Positions 22,716 through 34,161 of a DNA stretch of 64,000 nt are shown here, in pieces; the stretch's first letter is position 1; the number at the start of each line of letters is the position of its first letter. The stretch spans positions 34,988,755 to 35,052,754 of the forward strand of contig CM022299.1 in the NCBI GenBank assembly GCA_011799875.1. The letters are read 5' to 3'. The notes beneath the pieces were generated by a model. The model did no database searches. It was not told where the DNA came from and saw only the letters and a program-made list of their open reading frames with translations. The translations under genes were made by a program, and so were the position numbers. Source of the stretch: Thinopyrum elongatum (Eukaryota; Streptophyta; Magnoliopsida; Poales; Poaceae).

Positions 22716-25700
22716 TCAAAGGACATTCGAAGATTCTAAGATATTTAGCTCACACCGCAATTTGCTAAATCTCTTCTCATCCAAGGGCTTTGTGAAGATA
22801 TCCGCTAGCTGTTCTTCAGACTTCACGGGATCAATAGAGATGTCACCCTTCAACACATGATCTCGAAGAAAATGATGACAAATCTCGATGTGCTTTGTCT
22901 CCGAGTGCTGAAGTGGGTTATGAGCAATTTTGATGGCACTCTCGTTGTCGCAGTAGAGTGGCACATTCTTCACATTGATGCCGTAGTCCTTGAGGGTTTG
23001 CTTCATCCATAGCAATTGAGCACAGCAAGAACCAGCAACAATATACTCAGCTTCAGCAGTAGAGAGTGATACGCAGTTCTGCTTCTTCGAGGACCAACAT
23101 ACTAAGGATCGTCCGAGGAAATGGCATGTGCCTGATGTTGACTTGCGGTCCACATGATCACCAGCATAGTCAGAGTCAGAATATCCAATGAGATTAAAAG
23201 CCGAGCCCTTGGGATACCATAATCCAAGTGTTGGAGTGTGAGCTAGATATCGAAGAATATGTTTCACAGCCTTATGGTGTGATTCCTTCGGTGTAGCTTG
23301 AAAACGGGCACACATGCAAACACTAAGCATAATATCCGGCCTAGATGCACATAGGTACAATAAAGAGCCAATCATGGAGCGGTATACCTTTTGATCGAAG
23401 TCTATTCCATTTTCATCAGTGCATAGATGGCCATTTGTGGGCATAGGGATTTTGACGCCTCTGCATTCTTGCATACCGAATTTCCTCAGAACGTCCTTGA
23501 GGTATTTCTCTTGAGAAATGAAGATGCCATTGTGTTGTTGAGGAATTTGAAGACCTAAGAAGAATTTCAATTCTCCCATCATGGACATTTGATATTCCTC
23601 ACTCATTATGTAAGCAAATTCGTCACTATAATGTTGGTTAGTACAGCCAAAGATAATATCATCAACATATATTTGGCACACGAATAATTCATCATCATAG
23701 GTTTTGGTGAAAAGAGTTGGGTCGAGTGAACCGGGTTTGAAGCCTTTCTTCATGAGGAATTCCTTCAAAGTATCATACCACGCCCGAGGGGCCTGCTTGA
23801 GGCCATAGAGGGCCTTATTGAGTCTGAAGACTTTGTCAGGATGCTTAGGATCTTCAAAACCTGGGGGTTGAGCAACATATACATCTTCCTCAAGCTTACC
23901 ATTGAGGAATGCACTTTTCACATCCATTTGATATAAGATGATATTATGATGGTTAGCATAAGCAAGCAATATGCGAATAGCCTCAAGTCTAGCAACAGGT
24001 GCAAAAGTTTCATCGAAATCAATTCCTTCAACCTATGTGTAGCCTTGAGCCACAAGACGAGCCTTGTTCCTCACCACTAGGCCATTTTCATCTTGCTTGT
24101 TGCGGTAGATCCATTTGGTACCGATGATATTGTGCTTGCATGGGTCCGGTCGCTTGACAAGCTCCCACACATTGTTCAGCTTGAATTGATGTAATTCCTC
24201 TTGCATTGCTTGAATCCATTCAGGCTCCAGAAATGCCTCATCAACTTTGGTGGGCTCTGTGATAGAGACGAAAGCAAAATGCCCACAAAAGTTAGACAAA
24301 TGTGTAGCTTTTGAGCGAGTCAGAGGACCTGGTGCGTTGATGTCATTGATGATTCTCTCAATCTGTACTTCATTTGCAATGCGAGGATGAGCAGGTTGAC
24401 GACTTTGATTTGGCTCAGCATTTTCTTTAGAGCCATTTTCTTCAGGTGTGCCAGCATGCTGTCCTTCATGTTCTGAAGTGATTTCTTCAGCAGATTCTTC
24501 AGTAGGAATGACGTCCTCAGTAGCTTTGAACTTGATGGTTTCCTCAGGCGTCTTTTCATCTAGCACAGGAGGTAGGTGCTCTCTTTGCGAGCCGTTAGTC
24601 TCATCGAACCGCACATCTACAGTTTCAACAACCTTGTTGTGATAGGTGTTGAAGACCCTGTAGGTGTGCGAGTCCTTTCCGTAACCAAGCATAAAACCTT
24701 CTTGTGCTTTCGGTGCAAATTTAGAATTGTGATGAGGATCTCTAATCCAGCATTTAGCACCGAAGACTTTGAAATAACTCACATTGGGTTTCTTGTCAGT
24801 GAGGAGTTCATATGAGGTCTTCTTGAAGAATTTGCGAAGATATACCCTGTTGATGATGTGGCATGCAGTATCAATTGCCTCAGGCCAGAAGTGACGAGGT
24901 GTCTTGTATTCATCAAGCATGGTGCGAGCCATCTCAACAAGAGTCCTGTTCTTGCGCTCCACAACGCCATTCTGCTGAGGAGTGTATGGGGCAGATAGCT
25001 CATGAGTAATACCAAGTTCATCGAGATAGTCATCAAGACCAGTATTCTTGAACTCGGTCCCATTGTCACTACGTATATGCTTGATCTTCACACCGAAATT
25101 CGTCGAAGCCCTTGAGGAAAATCGTCTGAAGACTTCCTGCACTTCAGTTTTGTAAGTAATGACATGCACCCATGTGTAACGAGAATAGTCATCAACAATG
25201 ACAAAACCATATAGAGATGCTGCATTTGTTAGTGTGGCATAATGAGTAGGGCCAAAGAGATCCATATGAAGCAATTCAAAAGGATGAGAAGTAGTCATGA
25301 TAGTCTTTGAGGGGTGCTTGGCTCTGGTCATCTTTCCAGCCTCACAAACCCCACAAAGATGATCTTTGAGGAATTTGACACCCTCGATGCCAATGACGTG
25401 CTTTTTCTTCACTAGCATGTGTAAGTTCCTCATGCCAGCATGACCCAGTCGTCGATGCCATAGCCAGCCTTCTGAAGCTTTAGCAAGTAGACAAGTGGCA
25501 GGCTGTGGTCCTGCAGAGAAATCAACAATATACAAGTCTCCTCTCCTAAAGCCTTCGAAGACTTTGGAATTGTCAGATTCCATGAGCACTAAGCAACGAT
25601 ATTTGCCAAAGACAACAACCATATCAAGATCAAAAAGCATTGAGACAGACATGAGGTTGAATCCGAGGGACTCGACAAGCATGACTTTATCCATGTGTCG

Positions 25701-25886
25701 ATCCTTTGAGATTGCAACCCTACCTAGACCCAATACCTTGCTTTTGCCTTTGTCAGCGTAGGTGATATGCTTCAAGTGTGATGGAGATAAAGGAGTGTTC
25801 ATTAGTAAGCTCTTGTCACCGGTCATGTGATTTGTGCATCCACTACCGAGGACCCACTCAGTAGCTTTGGGTAAATCATCCTGCAA
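22716..25886 (-). pseudogene. SIRE B pol: protease, integrase, RT, RNase H
   Basis: Minus-strand frame from 25886 to the stop at 22716, with one internal TAG at 24033-24035 (copy A has CAG at the same codon). Domain order: protease (near residue 15; the catalytic Asp of the expected DSG is Gly), integrase HHCC finger (HRRLGH...CGVC), integrase core with MDLFGP, IRSDNGTEF and NGVVERKNRT, a Glu/Ser-rich linker, RT with YVDDIIFG, and RNase H ending LSTAEAEYI...ILESSNVL. Family length looks complete. It would be non-functional from the protease change and the stop. Confidence 0.9.
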
Positions 25887-26119
25887 ATGAATTAGTGCAA
25901 CTTACGAACTCATATACTTCAGAGTGAAGAATATGACATCAAATTCATCAGACATATTTCATCAATTAAAGCAATGTATGTATATATAGCAATGTGAGGA
26001 CGTGAGAAATGAATGAATCATTTCTTCATGATTAGCTTGCGTCCTTTCAAGCATTTCAGGTCTCCAGCAAATTCTTCAGACGATTTAGTTCGTCTGGAGA
26101 CCTGACCCTGCATAAGAGA
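25887..26119 (-). other. Gag-pol junction of SIRE B
   Basis: Gag ends at TAA (26120-26122) and pol resumes in a different frame after ~230 bp containing further stops. A GTAAGT...TTTGCAG pair lies at 25881-25905 on the minus strand, but 25 bp is too short for an intron. Whether the intact family uses a frameshift, readthrough or splicing here cannot be told from this copy. Confidence 0.4.
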
Positions 26120-28693
26120 TTAGTTCTTTTTCTTCACCACCCACATCTGGAGGGGTGGCAAAGAGTTCATCATTCTGCGGGCTCCATAAGAGAAAGGTGG
26201 CATTGAAGCCAGAGTGCTTCGTTTCACAGGAGAGGGATTAGCATAGACATATGAGTAAGCAGAGAAATTCTTTGAGGACTTATGAATATAATGATTTGAA
26301 AAATAATGCACATAATCAGAACTCTTAGATTTTCCCTGCGAAACAGAAGCGTTAGCATGATGATGATCATGTGAGGACTTGGATCCATGTGAGGAATTTG
26401 ATCCATAAGAGGACTTGGACCCATAAGAAGACTTTGGTCCATATGAAGAATTTAATCTGGGGTTCTTATTCTTCACAGGTGGTGTCATGAGGACATTCAC
26501 CTGAAGACTTTCAAGGCACCTTTTGGGAACCCAGATTTTCTTCATAGGGGGACCATTCCTGCAGTTAGATCCAACATATCTAGCAAATACTTCACCATTC
26601 TGATTTTTTAACAGTTTATAGTTGGAGTCAAATGACTCATCAGATGAATATGAGGATTCACAAGTAAAGCCAGATAAAGTGGATGGATCTACGGGAGATC
26701 CCTTCGCAGCAACCCATGAGGTTTTGGGATACTGCTCAGGTTTCCAGTAGGTTCCATCAGCATTGAGTTTCCTCTCAAAGGCAATACCCTCTTTCCTAGG
26801 GTTCCTGTTCAAGATCTGCTTTTTGAGCACATCACAAAGAGTCTGATGCCCTTTGAGGCTTTTGTACATGCCTGTCACATACAATTCCTTCAACCCTGCA
26901 TTTTCGTCAGTGATACTAGTGGTATCCTCAGATGAGGAATTTGTGACCAGAGAGATAGTTGAAGAATTTGCAGCAATAGAAGCATTTGAACATTCAGGTG
27001 AAGAATTAGCAGTTTCACGTTCAATGCATTTCAAGCATGGTGGAATAAATTCTTCCTGAGCGGAACTGATCTGTTGAGCAAGCAAAGAATCATTTTCCTT
27101 CTGAAGATCTTCATGACTCACCCTTAGCTTCTCAAGATCTTGCTTTCTTTGAAGAAATTCATAAGAAAGCTTCTCATGATCGGCTAAGAGAGTTTCATGA
27201 CGACCTTGAAGGTTGTCAAACTTAGACTATAGTTGCTGAAGATTATCAGTCAGTGTTTGAGTTCGATCCATTTCCTCACCTAACAGATCATCGCTTTTGT
27301 CTAGCATATTTTGAACCTTTTCCAAAGCCTTTTGTTGTTTAACAGCAATATTAGCAAGTTTGGAATAGCTGGCTTTGAGGTTTTCATCAGATTCATCCTC
27401 ACTTGATTCAGAGGAGGGATATTTGAGTACCTTGGCACCTTTTGCCATGAAGCAATAGGTGGGAGCATAGTCATCGTTGCTGTCATCAGTAGTGTTGGGG
27501 AAGCCATTTTCCTCAGTGTTGAAGATGGACTTGCTAACATATGCAGTAGCGAGGGCTAGGCTCGCCACACCAGAGTCTGACTCCTCAGATGCCTCCTCTT
27601 CCTCATGTTCCTCAGATTCGGCTTCAGAGTCCATTTCCTTGCCAATGAATGCCCGAGCCTTTTTGGAACTGCTCTTCTTGTGAGATGAAGACTTTGAAGA
27701 TTTTGACTATGAGGACTTTGAAGATTTCTTCTTCTTCTTTGAGTCATCGGAACTGTCATCCTTGTATTTCTTCTTCTTTGATTCCTTCTCCCACTGAGGA
27801 CAATCAGTAATGTAGTGACCAGGTTTCTTGCATTTATGGCAAGTTCTCTTCTTGTAGTCACGGAATGAGGAATCTGATTTCATGTCATCACCTCTTGAGG
27901 ATTTTCCAAATCGGCCACGTCTAGAGAACTTCTAGAATTTCCTCACGAGCATTGCTAGCTCCTGACTCAGTTCTTCAGGATCACCAAGGCTGCTACCAGA
28001 ATCTTCATCTTCAGATTCAGAGACTGCCTTGGCTTTCAGTGCACGAGATCTGCCATAGCTCGGTCCGTAGAGATCTCTCTTCTCAGCAAGTTGGAACTCA
28101 TGAGTATTTAGCCTCTCGAGGATATCAGCAGGATCAAGTGACTTGTAGTCTCCACGTTCTTGAATCATCAGTGCCAGTGTATCGAATGAAGAATCGAGTG
28201 ACCTCAGCAATTTCATCACCACCTCATGGTCGGTGATGTCAGTGGCACCCAGTGCTTGAAGCTCGTTTGAAATGTCAGTGAGGCGATCAAAGGTTTGCTG
28301 AACATTTTTGTTGTTGAGTCTTTTGAAGTGGTTGAAGAGATTGCGAAGAACGTCAACTCGAGAGTCACGTTGAGTTGAGACTCCTTCATTGACCTTGGAC
28401 AGCCTATCCCAGATAAGCTTAGCTGTCTCCAAAGCACTCACTCTGCCATACTGCCCTTTGCTCAGATGGCCACATATGATATTCTTCGCTTAAGAGTCGA
28501 GTTGCTTGAATCTCTTCACATCAGCAGCATTTACAGAAGGAGTGACAGGGGGAACGCCATTTCCCACAACGTACCAGAGATCGTTGTTAATTGCCTCAAG
28601 ATGCATGCGCATCTTGTTCTTCCAGTAGGGGTAGTCTGTCCCATCGAAGGTAGGACACCTAGCCGAGACCTTGATCATGCCTGCAGTTGACAT
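26120..28693 (-). pseudogene. SIRE B gag
   Basis: ATG at 28693 (MSTAGMIKVSARCPTFDG), 54 bp after the primer-binding site. The N-terminal UBN2-type capsid region has the PYWKNKMRMHL motif. It is followed by a zinc knuckle CHKCKKPGHYITDC near 27800-27845, a Lys/Ser-rich and then acidic low-complexity region, a coiled-coil-like stretch around 27230-27400, and a Tyr-Gly-Ser repeat (YGPKSSYGSKSSYGS) near 26400. One reading frame is kept throughout, broken by TAA at 28490 and TAG at 27932, about 27705 and 27227. The long C-terminal extension is usual for SIRE-type gag. Confidence 0.85.
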
Positions 28694-28746
28694 AACTAAA
28701 ACTCCAGGTGGTTAAACCAAAATCACACAGAACAAGGGAGTACCTT

Positions 28747-28758
28747 GCTCTGATACCA
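28747..28758 (-). other. Primer-binding site of SIRE B
   Basis: Minus strand TGGTATCAGAGC, complementary to the 3' end of initiator-Met tRNA, two bases from the LTR end. Confidence 0.9.
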
Positions 28759-28760
28759 AT

Positions 28761-30247
28761 TGAAAGTGCGTTATATTGACTAGAGGGGGGGTGAATAGGC
28801 GATTTTTACAAATTCATCACTGAGGAATTTCAAGGTGAGGAAATTCCTAAGCGACGAACAACTTAGCAGCGGAATAAGTACTCAGATGCAAGCATAACAT
28901 AGCAGTAGCACAGTCATCATGATGAAATGAAAACAAGCACAAAGTACGAGTAGCGTAAACATAGGATAAGCAGGCTGAAGACAAACTGACTGAAGAAATT
29001 GAACTGAGGAAATTGAGAAAGTCTTCAGTCAAAGTCTTCAAACAGTAATGATCAAATACATAGCAAGTATGCGAAGAATTGAAAGGGTTGAGGAAATAGA
29101 ACCAGTAGCTTGGTGAAGACAATGATTTGGTAGACCAGTTCCAACTGCTGTGACAGTTGTACGTCTGGTTAGAGCGGCTAGGTATTTAAACCTGAGGACA
29201 CACAGTCCTCACCATATTCTCCTTGAGCTAAGGTCACACAGACCTCGCCCAATCACTCGTGGTAAGTCTTCAGGTGACTTCCAAACCTTCACATACTCGG
29301 TCACTCGGCAATCCACAATTTCCTCTTGGATGCTCTAGACCATGACGCCTAACCGTCTGGAGGATGCACACTCCTCAAAGGTAACAAGCGTCGGTTCCAC
29401 ACAGGAACAATCTCTTCAGTGATGCTCAATCACTTTGGGTTTGTAGGTGTTTGGGTTTTTGGGTTTTTCCTCACTTGATGATTTTCGCTCAAAGTCCTCG
29501 GAGGATGGGATGCTCTAAATGACAAGTGTCAATCTATCTCTCGGAGCAGCCAACCAGCTAGTGGTTGAGGGGGGCGGCTATTTATAGCCTAGGGAGCAGC
29601 CCGACATGATAAGACATAAATGCCCTTCAATGATATGACCGTTAGATGGGTAGGATATTTGGACAGCTGGCGCGCAGCACAGCAACGGTCGGATATTTGA
29701 GTATCAAATTCCTCAGGGCTATCATGTTCCTCACTTGTAGGCAATCCGCACTGGCAAATTCCTAACTCCTCAGTCAGAACAAATTCCTCAGAGAACAGAA
29801 GAACTTCGTCTCTATCACTGAAGAACTTGACTAAACTGTATGAGATTTCCAATGGCTTCACTCGAAAGGATTGGGTAGGTGTAGGATTTTGAGATGAGCA
29901 TCACTTGGAAACTTTTCCTTAGTTTTACCTCGACCCCCTTTAACAGTACGGTGTTTCCTATGACTCAAGAAGAAGAAAATGAAACTACGAAAACAAAAGT
30001 CTTCACGCTTCATAATCCTCGCATGAATATCAAGTCTTCAGGGTCACACCAATTTCTTCACTTTCAAAGTCTTCAAGAAAACCAAAGTCTTCAGTTGAAG
30101 ACATTCATTTTTAGGGGTCGACAATCATCGTAAATAACAAACTCCTCATAGACTTATAGACCTGTGTACACTCACAACCGCATTAGTCCCTTAACCTATA
30201 AGTCTTCAATACACCAAAATCACTAAGGGGCACTAGATGCACTTACA
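28761..30247 (-). repeat. Complete 5' LTR of SIRE B
   Basis: 1487 bp, minus strand TGTAAGTGCATC...GCACTTTCA. It matches the LTR of A at 34162-35655 in inverted orientation. It keeps the TATA-like box, and its transcript direction leads through gag-pol of B and then antisense into A. Confidence 0.92.
29578..29587 (-). promoter_or_regulatory. Predicted TATA box of SIRE B LTR
   Basis: CTATTTATAG on the plus strand (CTATAAATAG on the minus strand), in the same LTR position as 34822-34831. This is the intact 5' LTR promoter candidate of the SIRE pair. Function is inferred. Confidence 0.5.
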
Positions 30248-33200
30248 TGATCCCTCAAGTATCAGGCGCGGTGAGGAATTTCCCAGAGAATGGGCTAAGC
30301 GTCAAGCCAAATTGGCTAAATTGGCAAAAGAAGCAGTGAAGAAATTCAATGAAGATTCTGCTGCTGCTGCTGAGGCCTCTGCCTGTAAGCCTAAAAAGGC
30401 CATGCCGAAGAAATCTGCTGTGAAGCCGAGTTCCTCAATAGCAATGCCCTCACAGCCAAGTTCCTCAAAGCCCTCTAAGCAAATTCCTCAGGCAACTTCT
30501 TCAAGGGCTGTGCCAATTCCCTCAGTTGCCACTAAATCCTCAGTTGCTGCTGCTAAGTCCTCAACACCAGTGCATCTTGCCATGTGCCAACAGACTACAG
30601 GAATCTCTATTGCCTTAGGAGCAATTGCAAGTTCCTCAGCTCCGCCACAATCTTCAACTGGTCCAATCTTGCTGAAGAAAGAGGCCACTGTTGGACGAGG
30701 CCCAAGGCCAAGTCCTCACAAGAAGCAAGTTGCCTTCCAAGTTCCGTCTGAGGACGATGAAGCTGATGATGAAGAACTTGCTGAGATCATCAAAGACAGG
30801 CAAGAAAAGGACGCTAGAGCCAAAGGAAGTGTTGTGCCACTCATGCTGGATCCTAAAAGGATCCTTGATTTCATCAATCTATGGCACAAGGATCCAAATA
30901 CTCATTTGCCTGAATTGAACCTCACTCCTGGCCAGAGCCACATGTTGACAGCCTTCATAGCCAAAGAAAAATGGAAATTTGAGAAGGCCAGGCAAGTCAA
31001 GAAAGCTCAATACAAGAAGGAGCGCTTTCTGAAGAAGCATCTTGTGAATATGACTCCTGAAGAACTTGTGAATCTGCAAAAGGAGATCAAAGTTCTCAGC
31101 GATGAATTTGACGCATATCGTGCAGATTGACTAGGTGCCAAAGTCAGATTTGTCAGAATGGCCAAGGGGTTCAACCCAAATGTTGCAGCTCCAACGCAAC
31201 AACAAATTCCTCAGGCTGATGCATCTGCTTAGCCTACTGAAGAGAATGCTAGCACAACTGATGAAAATCAGATTGTTGAAGAAACTGAAAGTTCCAGGGC
31301 TGCTGAAGAAATTCCAGCTCCTGAAGAAAATGCCAGGGCAACCTCCCATGTTGCGCCTGAAGAACAACTCAGGTCAGCTGAAGCAAATGAAGCTGCGCCT
31401 GAAGAATCTAAACATGCCAGGGCAACTGCATCAGTTGTGCCTGAAGAAACTGCACCACTTTCATCTGCTCCTCCTGCAAAGTCATCACAGATGAAAGATA
31501 TCCACCTTCCTTCTGCATAAGAAGAGAAGAAGACCAAAGCTGCAGAAAAGGCAGCTGTGAAGAAAAGGAAAGCATCAGAAACTGCAGAATCTTCAGCTCC
31601 CAAGAAAGTGAAGACTTTGACAAGCTCATACACCAACCCCATTGATGTTGTTCCTATCTCAAGCATGCCATCAAAGGAAATTGTTCCCTTTGGTGAGGAA
31701 TATGTCATTCTAGATGACAGTGATGAAGCAGATCCTTCTACTGCTACTTCAGAGTAGTTGGATGAAGAAATTGAAGTGGATGATATCCCTTCAAACCCAC
31801 TGGTATCATCGCCCATGCCTCAGTTCATAGCTGAAGAGGCAGGCGTTGAAGAAATTGATGAAGAAGATGAGGATGTGGACATTGGGTCTACTACACCAGT
31901 TCCCAATGATGATTATTGGGAAAGACATCATCCAAATTCTCCATTGACCACTCCTCTGCATCAAATTCCTCAGTCCCCTGTGCAGACTGAAGAAATTCAT
32001 ACGGGCTCTAAAGGACATCAATCTTCACTTCATTCTATTCCAGAAGAAGTTCCAGCTACTAATGCTGAAGAAATGGAGTCCAAGAATGCTGCTGATGAAA
32101 TTGCTATGGAAATTCCTCAGTCTGTGGCTCCAGAGGTTGTGCGCCAAGAGGCTGTGAAGACTTCAACTGTTAATCTTTAGCCCAAGCCACAAAATCCTCA
32201 TACCAAGAAGCATAAATTCAACGCTGATGATTTCTTTGCTGAGCATCATTTCTTCACGGATTACAATCCCTATGACTCTGCAAGACTGCGATGCAAGCGC
32301 TTCTGGACAGCAAGTCAAATGAACTTTTACTCTTCCCTCCTATTTGGTAAGAACAAGGTATTTGACCATGAGCAAATTCCTCATGTGGATATGGAGTCGC
32401 TTCCTTTCTTCCATCCAGTCCTCAGTGTTCTTCATGACGCTGGGCTGCTTAACTTCTGCACTGACATCTGCAACTGGAACGAAGAACTCATTCTTCAATT
32501 CTACGCCACACTGCATATCACTGGAAATGTTGAAGATGTGAATTCATGGGTGCTAGACTGGATGACCAAAAATACACATTACAAAGCACCGGCCTCTGAA
32601 TTGCTTCACGCCGTTCCAGTTAGTCCTCCGGTTGAAGGCGCAAGACTCATGTATGTTGAACCTGAACTCTCAAATCACTTAATGCAAGTGCTGATGAAGC
32701 CTTTGAATGCTGGCCAAGCTCCAAGGACCACCTTCCTTGTGAAGGAATTGCTCTATGTGCCAAGGACGATTTATCGCATATTGACCAAAACCCTCAGTCC
32801 AATCAAGGGCCACAACTCTGATGAAGAAGAGGTTGTTGGCATCATGAAGAATCTGCTGTTCAACATGATACATGGCATTCCCATTAACTACCATGATTTC
32901 TTCATGAGGACTTTGGCCAATGCTGCTCTGTCACCTTTTGAGTTGAAGCCTTACGCTCCCTGGATCATGAAATTCATCAGATCAAGTTCTTCAATTCATT
33001 ATCAGGCTGACTTTCAGAATCATCTCAGCTATTTACCACCTATTGAAGTCCTCAAGCGGACTATTTCCTCAGCTATCGAGAAGGGCAAGGCTGCTATTAT
33101 AGATGAAGGCACTCGTCCATTGGATAGACAGTTTCGCAAAGCTGCATCTTATTCCACCAATGATGACTCTGCAACACAAGATTCTGTCGCCAAAGCTTCA

Positions 33201-33656
33201 AAACAAAATCCTGAAGCCACAGCTCTGCGTGTGATGACTGATCATGAACTTCTCCTCAGTCTTCATCAGAAAGTTGATCGAAATCACAAGTGGGTCAAGC
33301 ATCAATTTGGTGCAATTCTTTAGAACATGACAGTCACTCAAAATACAGTGAAGAAGAATCACTACTATATGCATGAAATCTTTGACCGCACTTGGGCTAT
33401 TCTGTCGAATCTCTATAGTGCTGAAGATCTCAAGGAGATGGGATTTCAACAGGACTTTGACTGGTCTTAGCCACCTTCGAAGAAATTCAAGAAGGTCAAA
33501 GTTCCTCAGCTTGTTGCCAGTTCATATTCTTCATCGCGCGAGACGGATGAAGCTGAAGATTTGAACGACACTGCGGCAGGCCCTACCTCAACGGACGACC
33601 CCAACAACGCCGCACTCCTCCATCGACATCATGATGATATTCTTCAGGGGCGTTAG
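30248..33656 (+). pseudogene. Long ORF downstream of pol in SIRE A
   Basis: A single frame runs ~1,130 codons from the B junction to TAG at 33654, broken by in-frame stops near 31128, 31230, 31518, 31755, 32178, 33321 and 33468. The N-terminal half is low-complexity: Ala/Lys/Ser/Pro-rich, then Glu-rich, with basic patches such as KKRKASE. The C-terminal part (32319-33323, 334 codons open) looks globular, with FYSSLLFGK, WVLDWMTK and FLVKELLYVPRTIYRI segments. I see no signal peptide or transmembrane helix and do not recognise a domain. SIRE-type elements are known to carry an extra ORF here, sometimes called env-like. Its true start lies before 30248 and is lost. Confidence 0.65.
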
Positions 33657-34161
33657 TCCTCATTTTTCGTCCCTTTTGGTCATTCAATGACAAAGGGGGA
33701 GAAATTTGAGTTAGTCTTCAAGCGGGTCTTATATATGGGCTATTTTTTTCTGTTAAGTTACAACTCTTGCTCTTATCAGGTGTTTGATCTGATGAGTTGT
33801 AAACTTAAGTCCTATGGTGGTCTGATACTTTTGAACTGCTTTCTACATGCTTATTTCCTCAAGTACCTTAATGCACGCATGCTGAATTTTGTCAGACACC
33901 ATATTTCATCACGCATTTCAAATTCTTCATATCATATGTTAAATGCGTGTATGAATTACAAGATATAGGGGGAGATCTCCATGATATTACTCTACAATGT
34001 GCATTTGCAATCCAAAGCAAAATCCTCAATATGCACATCTTCAGGGGGAGTTCCTCTATATCTTGCAATCAAATTCCTCAATATCAGTATTTACACTTCA
34101 TATGTTTTATCCCCGTTGAAAACTTAACCTATTTGTCATCAATCACCAAAACGGGGGAGAT
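33657..34161 (+). other. 3' untranslated region of SIRE A with four purine tracts
   Basis: Non-coding AT-rich DNA with GGGGGAG at 33696-33702, 33968-33974, 34044-34050 and 34153-34159. The last lies directly before the LTR and is the likely polypurine tract for plus-strand priming. Confidence 0.65.

Larger units (their letters stand above)
22414..30247 (-). mobile_element. SIRE-type copy B, 5' half, opposite strand
   Basis: Reading the minus strand from 30247: complete LTR (30247-28761), primer-binding site, gag, pol, then ~300 bp of post-pol sequence ending at 22414, where it joins plus-strand RNase H of A. Its own post-pol ORF and 3' LTR are missing. The LTR end at 30247 abuts plus-strand coding sequence of A, as expected if B had inserted there. 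Confidence 0.87.

Noticed and set aside
25881..25905. GT-AG pair at the SIRE B gag-pol junction as an intron
   Set aside because: 25 bp is too short for a plant intron, and frame restoration could not be shown.
26853..27059. Plus-strand ORFs antisense to SIRE gag and pol
   Set aside because: They are shadows of the minus-strand coding frame.
30248..33656. Calling the post-pol ORF an envelope protein
   Set aside because: No signal peptide, transmembrane segment or cleavage motif was seen; position alone is not enough.
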